A DNA stretch of 64,000 nucleotides from Tetrapyrgos nigripes (GCA_013368315.1 JAACJM010000253.1:46565-110564); one strand, 5' to 3'; shown: positions 1 to 11,446, counted from the first letter of the stretch. The notes: a model not told the origin generated them from the sequence alone. Numbers and translations: made by a program.

Positions 1-230
1 GGAATTTCTCATGCTGCCTCTCTTGCTTTCGTACCACCACCATGGTGGTACGTTGGCAATGGGCCAGTAGACCTCCCAGTGCACCATGTGCATCGTTTTG
101 CTGTCTTTCCGTGGCGCCATTTCGGCTGTCGTGGAGTTCATGACAGTCAGATTGGCGAGGGTAGATTTGGGGAAGGAGTTGGAGATGCCTTTGACTGTGA
201 GGATGTTGGGGAGGGCATCTAAAAGATAAG
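1..230 (-). other. Possible 3' part of a gene entering from the left edge
   Basis: On the minus strand a reading frame without stops runs from about 230 to the window edge, preceded at about 231 by a plausible splice acceptor (pyrimidine-rich stretch ending in tag). The predicted residues include a tryptophan-rich VPPWWWY segment. I do not recognise a domain, and the frame is cut by the window, so this may be a terminal exon or chance. Confidence 0.2.
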
Positions 231-307
231 AGGGCGAGGAGAAAGGTGATCGTTTTACTGTCTTTCCGTGGCACCATTTCGGCTGTCGTGGAGTTCATTA
301 CAGTCAA
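90..307. repeat. Pair of ~60-bp direct repeats
   Basis: Positions about 90-148 and 248-307 are near-identical 60-bp stretches, both containing the motif ctgtctttccgtggc and ending near acagtca. They differ at only a few bases and are 158 bp apart. The second copy lies outside the possible exon on the minus strand, so it may be a local duplication that left a gene fragment. Confidence 0.6.
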
Positions 308-463
308 TTTCGATGGGTTGGCGAGCAGCTTGAGCTGGATGCTTGGTTAATGCACAGAAATTACTCAAAGCCCCGTGCTTATCATCATAAGATCCTCCCA
401 GACAGTATTCCAGTGCTGATAAAGAAGTTTCCTCATCCTTATGGGGCTACTAACTTCAGAGTA

Positions 464-1799
464 CACTGTGAAACCAATAAAGGTTGATACTCACCTTTTT
501 CTCGGGTGTCGGTCACCCATCACCCAAAAACTGGTTTAACCTTGGTTTAATCTCACCCTGCCCTCACCCTCAGCTTCACCCTTTTGAAGTTTCAACCGTT
601 GGTGAAGGTGAAAATCACCCTTCACCCTGCGCGCACCGGCATAGTCCGACCATCCAAATGTGTCATGATGATGCAATATGGTCACGTTATGTTCGTTTTT
701 TCTTCCTCAACCACAACTGTCGACACATACGTCCTAAGCCTGCTCACACTGGTCGTCACTACCGTCGTCTCTGACTGCCAATTTATGTTCCTGGTATCTT
801 ACAATGACCTCAACGCTTCAAGTGTGTTCTCCTTGAGGCTGTTACAGCCCTTTTATCAACAGCCAGCTCTATTCAATACGAAGTAATGCCGGTCGCTCCT
901 CAACCAAACTCGAGATTTCTTGCAGTCTTTCTGGGCCCATGGACACTAGAGCTCACCTACATGAACTTCAAGACTATCTCCCTCATTATCTCATCTCGAT
1001 CGAACCAGCTCATGAGGTCTAACCTTTTATTTATGCTTCAGATCCCACTCCAAAGGACATTATTATATGGGGTAGGAAACAGTAACAATTGGACCTGTTT
1101 ACAGGATGACTGAGCTTGGTGAGTTGTTATAGTGAGCTTTTCTCACTCACAATTTACTAACCTCTTTGCCTAGTGATGAGCCCGCACGGCGACAGTGACA
1201 ACAAGCCTCCGACACGCATCAAATGAAGCTCTATGATGTGGCCGGAACCGGGTGCGTATTTTCCGCATGCCTGTCTACTTGTTGCTGAAATCTATGCATC
1301 ATTGGTCCCTTTGCCCGGTCTTGGTGTGTCTCTTCACTTCGAAACATGCTTTTTGCTGACTTTTTTGCTGGATCTTATCACATTACAGCTACATATTAGT
1401 CCCTCTTCCTCCCACCACTTTTTCCTATGCTGTTCTTTATTGCATCCTACATATGCCATCTGACTAGTGTAGCATACGCATGTCATTTGTATCTTCATAC
1501 TTGCCAAAATGATCTTATTTCTGTGCAGCAAAGTTGACTGGATGGGCAAGTGTGTAACAAAACCAAAGGTGAAAAGTGGTCACCCATTGCTCACCCCTTG
1601 AATGGTGCAGGGGTGACATGGATTATTTGCGGAAATATACGGGGTAAATGTCAACCTTATGTTGGGTCAAAATCACCTATCGGTTTTATCCTGTGATCAC
1701 CCACTAGGTGGTTGATACTCAACCGTTCTTCAGGTAATTCTCAACCAGCCATTGGTTTATCTGCTCGGGTGACATTCACCCTTTCCTGGGCACACAGTG
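464..1799. mobile_element. Non-autonomous DNA transposon with inverted termini
   Basis: The left end starts CACTGTG, then AAAGG and TCACC at matching distances. The reverse complement of the right end starts CACTGTG with AAAGG and TCACC at the same spacing, giving an imperfect terminal inverted repeat of about 32 bp. Subterminal regions are rich in TCACC/GGTGA words on both sides. The 15-bp sequence actaacttcagagta is found directly left (449-463) and just right (1803-1817) of the element, longer than a usual target-site duplication. No transposase-like ORF is visible inside; the short frames at 484-1463 look like noise. Confidence 0.55.
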
Positions 1800-2296
1800 G
1801 TAACTAACTTCAGAGTAAGCCATTTGTTTCTGAATCAGTGTTGTGTGCTCAGTTGAGTTGGAAAAGGATGTGCTTGATGTTGTAATAGCCATCAAGTATG
1901 TGGTCAAGCTATCTGAATATCTGTATTTAACTACTTGAGTGTCTTATTGAGCTATAGATTCCTCCCTCAGAGCTTAGTGGTAGATCCAGAGCTCGCTGAA
2001 AGTCCCAAAGTGTCAGAGAAGAAGTGCGCACCTCTATATATAGATGCTCATTTACTGCCTTCGGCATGAGTGCTTGTTTTGGATCAGAAAGTCTCTAGAA
2101 GCAGCAGTGTGTAGGGGGACTGCCTCACTCTTGGAACACTATATCTTTGATATCAAGTGACTGCCCAATTGATATTAATAATAGTTGCGTGCAGTGGGAT
2201 TTGAACCCTGCTTCACTAAAATAATGAGCGCTAATCTAAGCGTCCAAAAGCGGCGCGCAGAAAAGTAGTTTGGTTAGCTAGACTGATGATATACAA

Positions 2297-2919
2297 CTGC
2301 GGACAGTCAAAGTCACCCAGTTTCATTGTCGCCGATTTTGAGTTTTTAGCCCCAAAATAATACCGGAATCATATTCAGTTCATTGAGATACGTCGAAAAA
2401 ACGATTTTTCCGGATTTTTCCTACCAGTATTTCCGTTTGGCCGAATTTTTTGACCTTTTCAACAATTCAGTGTACCCCTTTCGGGGTTCTGGGAAAGATT
2501 TAGTATCTAAGTACAATACATGACTACGATTCATTAATTTATGATAGACTCCAAATGCATCATCGCGCTTTGCGAGACAGCCCGCTTTGCCTCGATGGAT
2601 TTTAGCTTTACATCCATCATTACGGGATTTATTTCTGACACATCTGCTCGTGGAATTGTCTTAACCTTTTTCAGAATCATAACCAACTCAACAAAAGGAG
2701 TCGATTGCGCATTTTTTCGGGATTTAAGAAACTTGTTTTCATGTTAGGCCAACTTTTAGGGGTCGGTACTACCTAAAATGGTATGTAGCTCGTGAACGGC
2801 TCGATGGAATTACTTCAAAGTATTACTAGAGCATCTTCTCAATGGGATCTCTCGATTAAGCATATCATAGGGACCGTAGAAAAGGGTCAACAAAAGTGGG
2901 TGACTTTGACTGTCCGCAG
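2297..2919. mobile_element. MITE with 23-bp perfect terminal inverted repeats
   Basis: The stretch at 2297-2319 (starting CTGCGGACAG) is exactly the reverse complement of 2897-2919. The match extends imperfectly 4 bp further out. The 623-bp interior has no convincing coding capacity. Size and perfect TIRs fit a miniature inverted-repeat transposable element. No clear target-site duplication was found, so the superfamily is open. Confidence 0.7.
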
Positions 2920-3996
2920 CTGTGCGCTTGACACTCTTCGTGTGCGTATATGTAGATCTGATCCCCACTGTATTCAGCCACAATTGTTCACTGCAAGTAA
3001 AAAAAATGTGTTACATCTACCAACACAAAAATACTTATTTTTAAAGGGCTTTTGAGTGCCTCACTACTTAGAAGTAATCTGCATTACTAGTTACCAACTG
3101 GCCCTACCTCGCTCACTGACAATGGCAGATCCTCGACGCTTGATAGTCAGTAGTACTTAGCCGAGTCATAATCCACAAGATCAACCCTCAAATTGGCGTA
3201 CATGTAGCGAATATATTTGACATTGACTACAGATCCTGTGGCGGGAAAATCGGATCCATAAAGTCGGAGCTGACCGCAAGCGTCGTGGGTTTGGGCCCCA
3301 CACTGCGTCGTACTATCATCTGGTGATGTACCGGTCCCAGGATAGAGGATAAGTATTGGTATAAGTAAGTCTAATTGCTCTCGAGCATGGTCAATGTTAC
3401 TTTATTTAGCTTTCTTATACTTACTACTCGCCGATCCATTCCTCCTATCAAACCTCTATTCCACAAATTTCTCTCCCGTACACTCTTTATCTGTTCCTTG
3501 AAAATCTCCCACTCCTTATGGTTTTATTATATGATTCTCATTACTTCGAGGCACAGATGTAGCAAAGTATATAAACCCCAGTATGTACTGTAATTACAAC
3601 TTCTCTTCTGCCTACTTTCGAGCCCCACTGAGCAAGAGCCTAATACTTACGCCTACGTTTTACGCCCCCAACCCCCTATTCGTGCATACTGTGGACTGAT
3701 TTCCTTTCCAGGAACTCCCATCATTCCTTTTATTCTTATTCTATCGGCCGTGACTCGACCGTCTGCTTCCTACGTCCTCGCTTGGACGTGCATCTCCCTC
3801 ATAGTACGATCATGCATGATCTACGTACGGTCATTGGTGACAAGTGTTGCTTGCCACTCACTCCCTTTCCTTTAGGCGTCATCATTGCCACACGCAGTGG
3901 TGGCCCACATCTCCTTCATACTTCAAATGCCACTTCAGGAAATATTTTAACATCTTCGTACGACCATGCACGATCTAATTACGCCAGATGACAAGT
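2920..3996. other. Non-coding stretch, nothing firm
   Basis: Only short chance frames are present. A tRNA T-arm-like sequence near 3280-3297 may mark an old SINE, but no box A or cloverleaf could be found. Confidence 0.4.
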
Positions 3997-4125
3997 GTAC
4001 GATGATTAGGCGTTTGTCGCCCATTGTCGTGCGATAACCGTACGATGATTAGGCATTTGTCGCTCATTGTCGTTCGATAACCGTATGATGATTAGGCGTT
4101 TGTCGCTCATTGTCGCCCAATAACC
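3997..4125. repeat. Tandem repeat, three units of 43 bp
   Basis: Three adjacent 43-bp units (3997-4039, 4040-4082, 4083-4125) begin gtacgatgattagg or a one-base variant and end gataacc or caataacc. They differ from one another at a handful of positions. A partial palindromic continuation containing cgcccaat and attgggcg follows to about 4175. Confidence 0.85.
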
Positions 4126-4499
4126 GTACACTGGTGGGCACTCAACGCCCAATATTCGGGCGATAATTGGGCGTTTTGTTTTCGGAATGAAAAAGAAAAA
4201 GTTTATTTTACAAAACAGAATTTAAATTTCTTTGTCTTTGTTACCCAAAAAAGGCGTTGTTTATTGGAAAATTACACTATTCTTGTAGATACAGAGAAGA
4301 TAAAGTGTTTCTTTGCTTTTTTTGCGTAAAAATTGTATTCATTTTCAACCAATAATGGTAATCTTTTATGAGAGAAAAACTTAACCTTTTTGCACAGAAA
4401 ATAAACTTCTCTTTTCAAATCATACACACAATCTTCATCTTCAAGGTTTTTACAGCAGAAAGAAAAGGGCTTGGGCAGTGAGGGAAGCAGGCAAAATGG

Positions 4500-4787
4500 A
4501 TGTGGAAGTGGCTAGATGGGGTGCAGATGAGAAAGGAGTATCCCTTCACAATCCATGTCGACAATACCAGTTCCATTTCCCTCACCGAAGCGACCACGAA
4601 ACATGGACGTACTAAACATTTTGACACTGCTTGGGCATGGATTCGAGACGCTGTTCGAGAAGGCGAGTTGGAGTTCCGCCATATCCCGGGTGACAAAAAT
4701 GTTGCAGATTTATTCACCAAATCCTTGAATCGTCCCGCAGTGGAGAAGTATGTGAAAGAGCTAGGTCTGACTGTTGGAGAAGATTGA
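4500..4787 (+). pseudogene. Ty1/copia RNase H C-terminal fragment
   Basis: The frame encodes the end of a copia-type RNase H. The conserved IHVDNTSSISL block, then KHGRTKHFD and the C-terminal HIPGDKNVADLFTK are diagnostic of Ty1/copia polyproteins. Everything upstream (integrase, reverse transcriptase and the start of RNase H) is missing, so this is the 3' stub of a dead element. The frame ends at a TGA, followed by a purine-rich polypurine-tract-like stretch at 4804-4811 and then the LTR, which is the expected order. Confidence 0.9.
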
Positions 4788-4812
4788 CGGAGATGTCGGA
4801 ACTCAGGGGGAG

Positions 4813-5206
4813 TGTAGAGCAGACGAGTTCCTACATCCATAATAAGTAATTTCCTTTTTTCTATCTTCATCCTATTCCTTTTCCCTATCTTCGTTACTCT
4901 ACTCCAAGTCCATGATCCGTATATTTGATTTTCGTACTTGATCTGTACGTACGAGCCTTCACTTATACCGTACGACACTGTCTCGACACACCTCAGTTGT
5001 TCCCACTACGTTGTGTGAACCTGAGGTGTGTCCCTATACCTGTATTCATTCCCTTCTTCATAACTAACCATATTATATTTACTACAGTACCCTTTTACTT
5101 ATCGGTACTCTATTCTGACAGGTACTGTAGTTTGTCTAACACAGTTGTTCCCACTACGTTGTGTGAACCTGAGTACCCTTTTACTTATCAGTACTCTATT
5201 CTGACA
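4813..5206 (+). mobile_element. 3' LTR of the truncated copia element
   Basis: The sequence begins TGTAGAGC right after the polypurine-like tract and ends CTGACA, giving TG...CA ends. Inside, the block cagttgttcccactacg and the block acccttttacttatc each occur twice about 86-150 bp apart, showing an internal duplication. The last base directly abuts position 5207, where homology to the second copy of the large duplication begins, so this LTR marks the left edge of that unit. Confidence 0.65.
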
Positions 5207-5329
5207 GAACTTTGTCTGTTTCTTCTCTCTCCGTAAGTCGTTAACTGTAAATCTTTGTGACAATTGTTTCCGAACACTAAATGTATATGTAGAACCAGCA
5301 ATAATTTGCCCCGTGCACCCCATCTCAAA

Positions 5330-7165
5330 ATGTCTCTTCCTTGTGGGCCCAATCGTGAACGCAAGTGTAAAAGTAAGTTGTTAGAAACTTTACATGGAGT
5401 GATTGAGGTTTTATTGAGCGAACTTAGCGATAGAATTATCGGATTCTGATTCAGGTGCAGACACTCCCCAAATAGCGACTAATCCTTTCACAAAATCCCA
5501 CAAGAAAGGCAAGGGAAAAAGCGAAAACTCAGATCCTTCCCTTGAGCTCGTGAAAGGGAAGAAATCTGTTGTCCGTGTCATCACCATTGATGAGGCACCA
5601 GAGGTTTGGCTGATCCCTCACAGTGATACACCAATCGCATACATTCTTGATTTGAATGGGAAGCCGGAGTGTCTTTCCAATGGTGACAGAATGCTGACTG
5701 TTGATGGCTTCATCAAGAAGGAGGTATGTTCTGAAGTCCTTTATCTGATCCAATATTGCATCTCACACTTAATAGTGCCAGGATGTGTGGGGTGGTGATA
5801 CAGGTACAGGAAAGTTTCATCAGTAGGTCACCATTGCCATCTTTGTTTGATTTAACTCACTGAAGCTTCATGGGCCATAGAGGTGTTCAGAACCTCAAGG
5901 CCTACATCTCAGAAGAAGACTTCAAGTACCTCAAGAGTTTTCCGGATCTCGATTCAGACCTCAAGATTGCCCAGTATGCTTCTTACTGTGATGCTCATCC
6001 TCATGAAAATGTCCAAGGTGAGACTCGGGATCATACTCTACTTTATTTATTCTGTCTAAGCATTAATATTAAGCTTGGTGGAGGCATAAGGAAAGCTATC
6101 CTTGGCTCCTGTCATCGCTGAATCGACACCTCTCGTTGATGGATCCTTCTCATTGGGACATTGTCCCTGCTAACACAAATATGATTGAGGGTAGCCATGC
6201 ACAAGACAATCAAGTGACTGGAATTCAGCACAGTCTGCTCGACAGCATTCATTTGTGAGTTTCTTATAACATACTTATTGGTTCTGTTTGCGGACTGACA
6301 GCATTACCCAGGTGTAAGCAGTTTGACGATGACACTGCTCAAACTGTTCTTGCCTCAAAAGCGAGCTGTCCTTTCTAAAAGCAACAACACCGTTCTAGAT
6401 CATTTCAAAGCTCGGAGAAGTCGTCAAGAGACTCAATGCAAGCGCCAGAAATTATCACAGCTGGAGGGAGATCTTACTGCAGAGCTCAAGGCCAGTCAGG
6501 ATCGGTCAAAACAACTGCAGCAGCAGATCAAAGGTATTAAGGAGGCACAAAAGTGCTCATCAACAAAGTCTCCCAGCACAGCTACTTCTACTCGACTACC
6601 CTCATCACATATGTTGATTTACTACATTTTGTAGCTGTGCAATTCATGTACGTATCAAAGATCTTCTTGAACGCTTGACTGTGCCGCAAAGCCTTTCAAC
6701 GCCTCGCTCAAATAGGGTTGTATCAGTAGCTACACCATCATCTGGCAAGTCTAGCTCAGGTGGATCAGGCACTCCAATGGATCCTGGTGTATTTTCCTTC
6801 TCTGTCATCGTGCGCATTCACTGATACGTTCCACTAATGGCAGTGCTTATTGACTTTGACATTCCAGCACCACGTCACAGTGCAGACACCCCATCGCTTT
6901 ATTCCCCCTTGAGATTTCAGTTCCAGGCACATCTAATTACATGCAGACGCCGCTTCGCAAAGTCTGGAACCGTGCTACGCAGCTTTCCGAAAATGCTGAT
7001 AATTGGGATTGGGAAACAATCAATGCAGCGCTAGCGGAGTGCGATGGCCCAGCCCCAGCCCCAAACTCTTACTACTTTGCTACCTCCCCCTCAGGCGAAC
7101 CTAGGCTATACCCAGTGGAAGGAAACGAAGATATCCTTGCATCATTCCCTGCTCCATCGAAATAA
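5330..7165 (+). pseudogene. Uncharacterised Agaricomycete family gene, frameshifted copy
   Basis: This is the copy-1 version of the intact eight-exon gene at 27858-29699. The same exons and splice sites can be followed. Conserved features include VITIDEAPEVWLIPHSD near the N-terminus, a W-W-x-H-K segment, and TNMIEGSHAQDN, a motif seen in many copies of an uncharacterised mushroom protein family. A 2-bp deletion at about 6361-6367 breaks the exon encoding the coiled-coil region, and a 1-bp deletion at about 6914 breaks the last exon. The copia LTR ends 123 bp upstream of the start codon, so the original promoter is probably also lost. I consider it non-functional; function of the family is unknown. 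Confidence 0.7.
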
Positions 7166-8054
7166 TGATTTAGTTGCAGTATTGTTTTCTTTGAGTCATT
7201 TCTCTTCCATTTTATTATGTTCTATTTGTAGTACTATGTTCTTACATTACAGTCAATATAAGTAGCCTAATGTCCGTACAAAACATTGGAAAAACAGCCA
7301 TTTGAGTGCTCAAAGATGACAGTGGGAACTTAGGCACTTATCAAAAGGTGAACCGTAACTTTTGCTGTGATGTAGCCACAACCTTTTCTATTATTTTAGT
7401 AGACAGTCATGGCTTAACTTGTGCTCATGAAATCATGCTTTAGGCAGAGAAATGCGCACTGCCGATAGAGGACCTCACTCAAACCTTACTTCGATAGACC
7501 ATAAGTTGCATCTTACTAATCACTATTTGTCATTCTCACCTTTTTTCTTTTGCTCAAGTTCGTCATGTGTAATCCAATATTCTCACCACGCTAATTTTTA
7601 CTCTTGCCAAATCTGCGGCAGGAGAGAAGGCGGCGGGATTTGTGGGCGGGACTTCCTCTATTGGGAAAAGATGCCATCAGCGTCGGGAATGCATGGCGCT
7701 GGCATGTTTCCGGCATTTTGGTGTAGCTCTAGACACGACATTTGATCTCCGGACAGGACATCTTATCAGCATTCCTAATCAAAGGCAGATATACCAAATA
7801 CAGAAGGAAAACTTTTTCTTTTTCTTTCTTTTCATTACTACTGCTGTCGCATCCTTCAACGGTACATTCAAACTAAGGATGATCAATACTCAAGGAAGTT
7901 ACCGTTGCCCTCAAGGACATGGTCTAATTCTCCTGCGCCAATGTCGACTTGGCACACCAGTACCTGGGTCCCGTTACAGCATGACATCAAACGACACGTC
8001 GATGTAGACTTGGTCTATGGACTGGAGTCAAGTGAGTATGCGGTGGAGAAGTGA
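7166..8054 (+). other. Intergenic stretch with a possible short gene at its end
   Basis: Positions 7166-7560 show nothing convincing. From about 7650 to a TGA at 8052-8054 a frame with protein-like composition is shared with copy 2 (30140-30502), including RHFG, DTTFDLRTGHLIS and the C-terminal DVDLVYGLESSEYAVEK. A T-rich segment in the middle (7811-7845) looks like an intron. An 84-bp segment (about 7586-7670) upstream is absent from copy 2. I do not recognise the product. Confidence 0.25.
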
Positions 8055-8355
8055 GAAGACGGTTGAGACATTGAGAGAGCGGAGGGAGGGGGGTGTCCTG
8101 TAGGTAGACAATTCAGTAAGTATTTGAAATAAATCAATATTTTGATTGGTCCATGAGAAACATCCGGGATGGAAATGGACGCTGGCTGGGCCAATATTTT
8201 CGATGATTCCAGTGCAGATAGAGAAAGTGGGAGGACTGTGGATGGAGGGCAGAGGGTGAATGAAAGGCTATGTAAAGACTCACCTCGTCCCGTCCAGACA
8301 GAAAGGAAGGAGTAACGCGCTGACAAATCACTCCTCACTCCCTACTCCTCATCAG

Positions 8356-10586
8356 TCAACTCTTCCCCCTCCTCACTCCTCTATGCGCACTCATCTGTGC
8401 CCTCCCTCCTTGTCTCGGTCTCCCGTCCCCATTCCCATGTCCATTCGCTACCTCACCCTCACCCTCGCCCCCATCGTTTTGCTTAGGTCTAAACACGGAA
8501 TCGGATTCAGATTCGCTCCACCGTCGTCTAGCCCAGGCCCTTCCATCGGTGTAGGGAAGGATACGGAGGGGGAGGAGGAGTGTGTACAGGGGACTTTTTT
8601 CATACCGAGTTTTTGTGCCGAGTTGTGGTTGGTCGATCGGTCGGTCGATGGGGGACGTGACGTAGTGAGGAGTTTGAGAGGAGCGTAGCGTAGTTGGGAG
8701 ACATGGGGTAGTCCGAGGTGAGGTGGGAAAAGGCGAGCAGAGAAGACAGGAAAAAAGAAAAGAAAAGATAGCGTTAGCACATCGTCAACCATACCAATGA
8801 AGCGAAACGACGAAAGAAGAAACAGACGAAAGGAGGCCAAAGCCAAGGCGACGAGCGAGAAAAGCAACGGACGCGGACAGGGAGGGGGGACAGAGAGCGA
8901 GAAAGCAAAGGAAGGAAAAGAGTAAAGAAACGTGTACTCACTATCCATTCTCTCCAATATTACATAAAAAACAATATCAGATTTTTTATTTTCCTGTGTG
9001 TTTATACGCGTCAGCGTCTAGAAGGAAACCAAGGGGGAAGAAAACCTCCGAGAAACAAATGAAGAGAAGGACACGAAAGAAAACTCACCCTAAATCATAC
9101 CCATTCCCAAACATCTCCCCCCGACTCAACGCGACTTTCCTATACACCTCGTTGTCTTGCGCTTCGACGGATGTTTCACCTAGAATATACGTCAGCTTTC
9201 TGAACCACCCTAGCACTGTTCTCCATGCAGTATAGTGTCAAGAAGAAACCCACCTCGCATAACTGCCCATAAAGCAACAATCAACATAACCCCAACGGCA
9301 AAGGATAGGACGGCGGAGAGGATAAAGGAGAGGATGAATAGAATTGGGGGGAGGTGAGAAGGAAAGGGAGGCTTTTTCGTCAGGCATTGTTTGGGTGGGT
9401 AGGTGGGTCAAGGGGAAGTGAGACCCATTAGTTGGTCACGTGATGCGGTAACGCGGTGACACAGCGAACAGCGGGGGTATGGAGGTATGTAGGGGTGAAG
9501 AGACACAAGACGCGGGAGGAGTGGGTATGAACGAGAGGACGGAAAGAATAGGCGTTAGTAAGCAGAACGAAAACGGAGACGTAGCGAAAGCGTAGAAATA
9601 CAGATAGGATAGGATACACACCTCAACTCTCAACCCCAACGCCTCGAAAAAGAGGGGATATCCTAGGAGGACGAAGAGGACTGTGGAGAGCCAGAGGTAG
9701 GCCCTACAGGAGAAAGGGTAAAGAAAGAAAGGGAAAGAGTTTCGTTAGGAGAGAGACAAAGGGGAAAGAAGAAGGGCGTACATAAACAGAATAAAATGTC
9801 TCTCGTTGTATATCCCAACGCATTGGTTTACCCCTACAAAGACGACGGAGTTGGCAAAAGGGGAGCTGGAAAGGGGGAGGATGGCTTACACTAGAAGCGT
9901 GTCAGCGTTGGAAAGAAACAAAGAAAGGAGGAACACTCACAGGACAATGATGATCATACTTTAACACGCAACGTTTACATATCCTACAATGATGTGCTCT
10001 CTCCGTTGGGAGAAGAGACGGAAACGTCGTCAGGCCCAAATTCTACACATCGTCAAGGGGGAATACTCACCTCTGGCCTCATCGCTGTACACTTTCTACA
10101 CTTCGTCATATCCGCCTTGGTTATATTCCATTCGTCTACTTCTGCTTCCTCTAAAGACCCTTCCTCTGCATCAACCGTCTCTAACGGTCTATACCCATTC
10201 GCAGCTCTAGATTTCGCCTTCCTCGGTCTAGCCCAAGTCCAGCTCTGCGGAAACGTCGTAGCGGGTTGCATAGGCTCTGCATCTACAAAGCCAGGGGAGT
10301 CGTGCAAACCAGATAGTAGTGTGTAAATAGGTTGAGAGCAATGAGAATACAGAGGGGTCCAGTGAGGAGTTTGTATGACAGGGTTGGGTAGATAATATCA
10401 ACTTTAAAACAAACTAGAGTCAGTACAGCTAACAAGATAGTAGAGGTACTCACAAAAAGACAGCGCGCCCATGGATATCAACACTATTGCAAATGTAACG
10501 AAGAAAGGCCCTGCAGCGCCTGTAAGACGGTCCCCCCATTTCTCTAGTGTTTTGAAGCATCCAATGACTTGTTTTTGGCAGAACAT
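8356..10586 (-). pseudogene. zDHHC palmitoyltransferase, copy 1, two frameshifts
   Basis: The product would be a membrane protein S-acyltransferase that attaches palmitate to cysteines of substrate proteins. Exons on the minus strand are 10454-10586, 10071-10401, 9941-10000, one base at 9890, 9782-9833, 9622-9703, 9254-9371, 9089-9179, 8942-8993 and 8356-8593. They encode MFCQKQ at the start, a first membrane segment, the pre-DHHC PPGF region, the zinc-binding cysteine-rich domain with [11 protein letters not shown] and YDHHCPW, NQCVG, further membrane segments, and an acidic polar tail. A G run at 10294-10297 is one base shorter than in copy 2, which breaks frame in the PPGF motif. The exon at 8942-8993 has 4 extra bases (near 8961). 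Both lesions disrupt the frame, so this copy is probably dead. The subfamily resembles fungal PFA3-like enzymes, but I would not fix the name. Confidence 0.85.
9890..9890 (-). other. Predicted 1-nt microexon of the zDHHC gene (copy 1)
   Basis: Reading the minus strand, the exon ending DHHCP (CCT) is followed by an intron gtgagt...ttctag (9891-9940, 50 nt), a single T, and an intron gtaagc...ttgtag (9834-9889, 56 nt). The next exon begins GGGTAAACC. Only by including the T does the family-invariant Trp codon form (T+GG), followed by VNQCVG in frame. Treating the whole 107 bp as one intron gives an immediate TAA stop. Copy 2 has the same arrangement at 40732. Confidence 0.65.
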
Positions 10587-11446
10587 TTTCGTCTCTGCTG
10601 CTGCGGTGGGGGGTATCAAGAAGAAGGGGAAGTCGTCGTCGTCGTCGTCTTCGTCGCGGATGATGACAAGGGTTGATGTGGTTGGGGTTAGGGTTTGTGT
10701 ACTGTGGCTCAGATCATCGTCCGTTTCTCTTTTCTCCAATGATTTATTCGTGAAAGTTCCATAAATCTGCTCGTCAATACAAGGCACTTCAAAGTCACCA
10801 GAAAGATGTATGATTGCATGACTTACGAGGTAATTATCCCGCTTCATCGCTGTTAAACTCGTTGTACTGATTATTGACTTTCTCATACTAGGAAGTGCCT
10901 GGCGAATACAAGTAATTCAGGTGAGATGTCAGACGGAAGGACTCGGACCTTCAAATCGTTGTGAAAATGTTCTTGTTGGGAGGGGTTTGGGACGGAGTTG
11001 AAGAGGTCAAGAGGGAGAGTTTCCGGCGTCAGCGGGAAGGAAATATACCTTCGTAGAGGAGAGCTGCATACTTTGGATGGGTCCATGGGAGTCTTGAGCT
11101 GGTTAAAACCCCACAAATATACTGCATGCAGTATGAAAACGAAAAACTTGGGCGGATGGGCCAGTCGCAGTTGGTATGTAAGTATAAGTGCATTATCCGT
11201 TCATCCTTATCGAATCGTACCAACTTCGTTTTATTTTCGTATAGATATTCCTCTTCCCTTTTCCACGCAATATCCTCCTCTTGGTAGGGACCTTCAGTTT
11301 CTCGATATCACTAATCTCGCTAACCACATTTTCTTTCTGCTTCGTCTTACTGCGATCATAAACTCATAAACAAGCAACGAGTTCACGGTTCATACGCTTT
11401 CACGAGACATCCACCACCATAAGTAGCTTTCCACATGTACAATTGA

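Noticed and set aside
2188..2210. tRNA-like T-arm (gggatttgaaccc on +, box-B-like on -)
   Set aside because: A minus-strand cloverleaf could not be completed: the acceptor stem pairs only partly and the anticodon loop lacks a proper U33. It may be a SINE fragment, but no box A was found.
3280..3297. Second T-arm-like hairpin (gtgggtttgggccccac)
   Set aside because: No other tRNA parts at the right distances.
4415..4978. 187-residue minus-strand ORF
   Set aside because: Antisense to the copia RNase H fragment.
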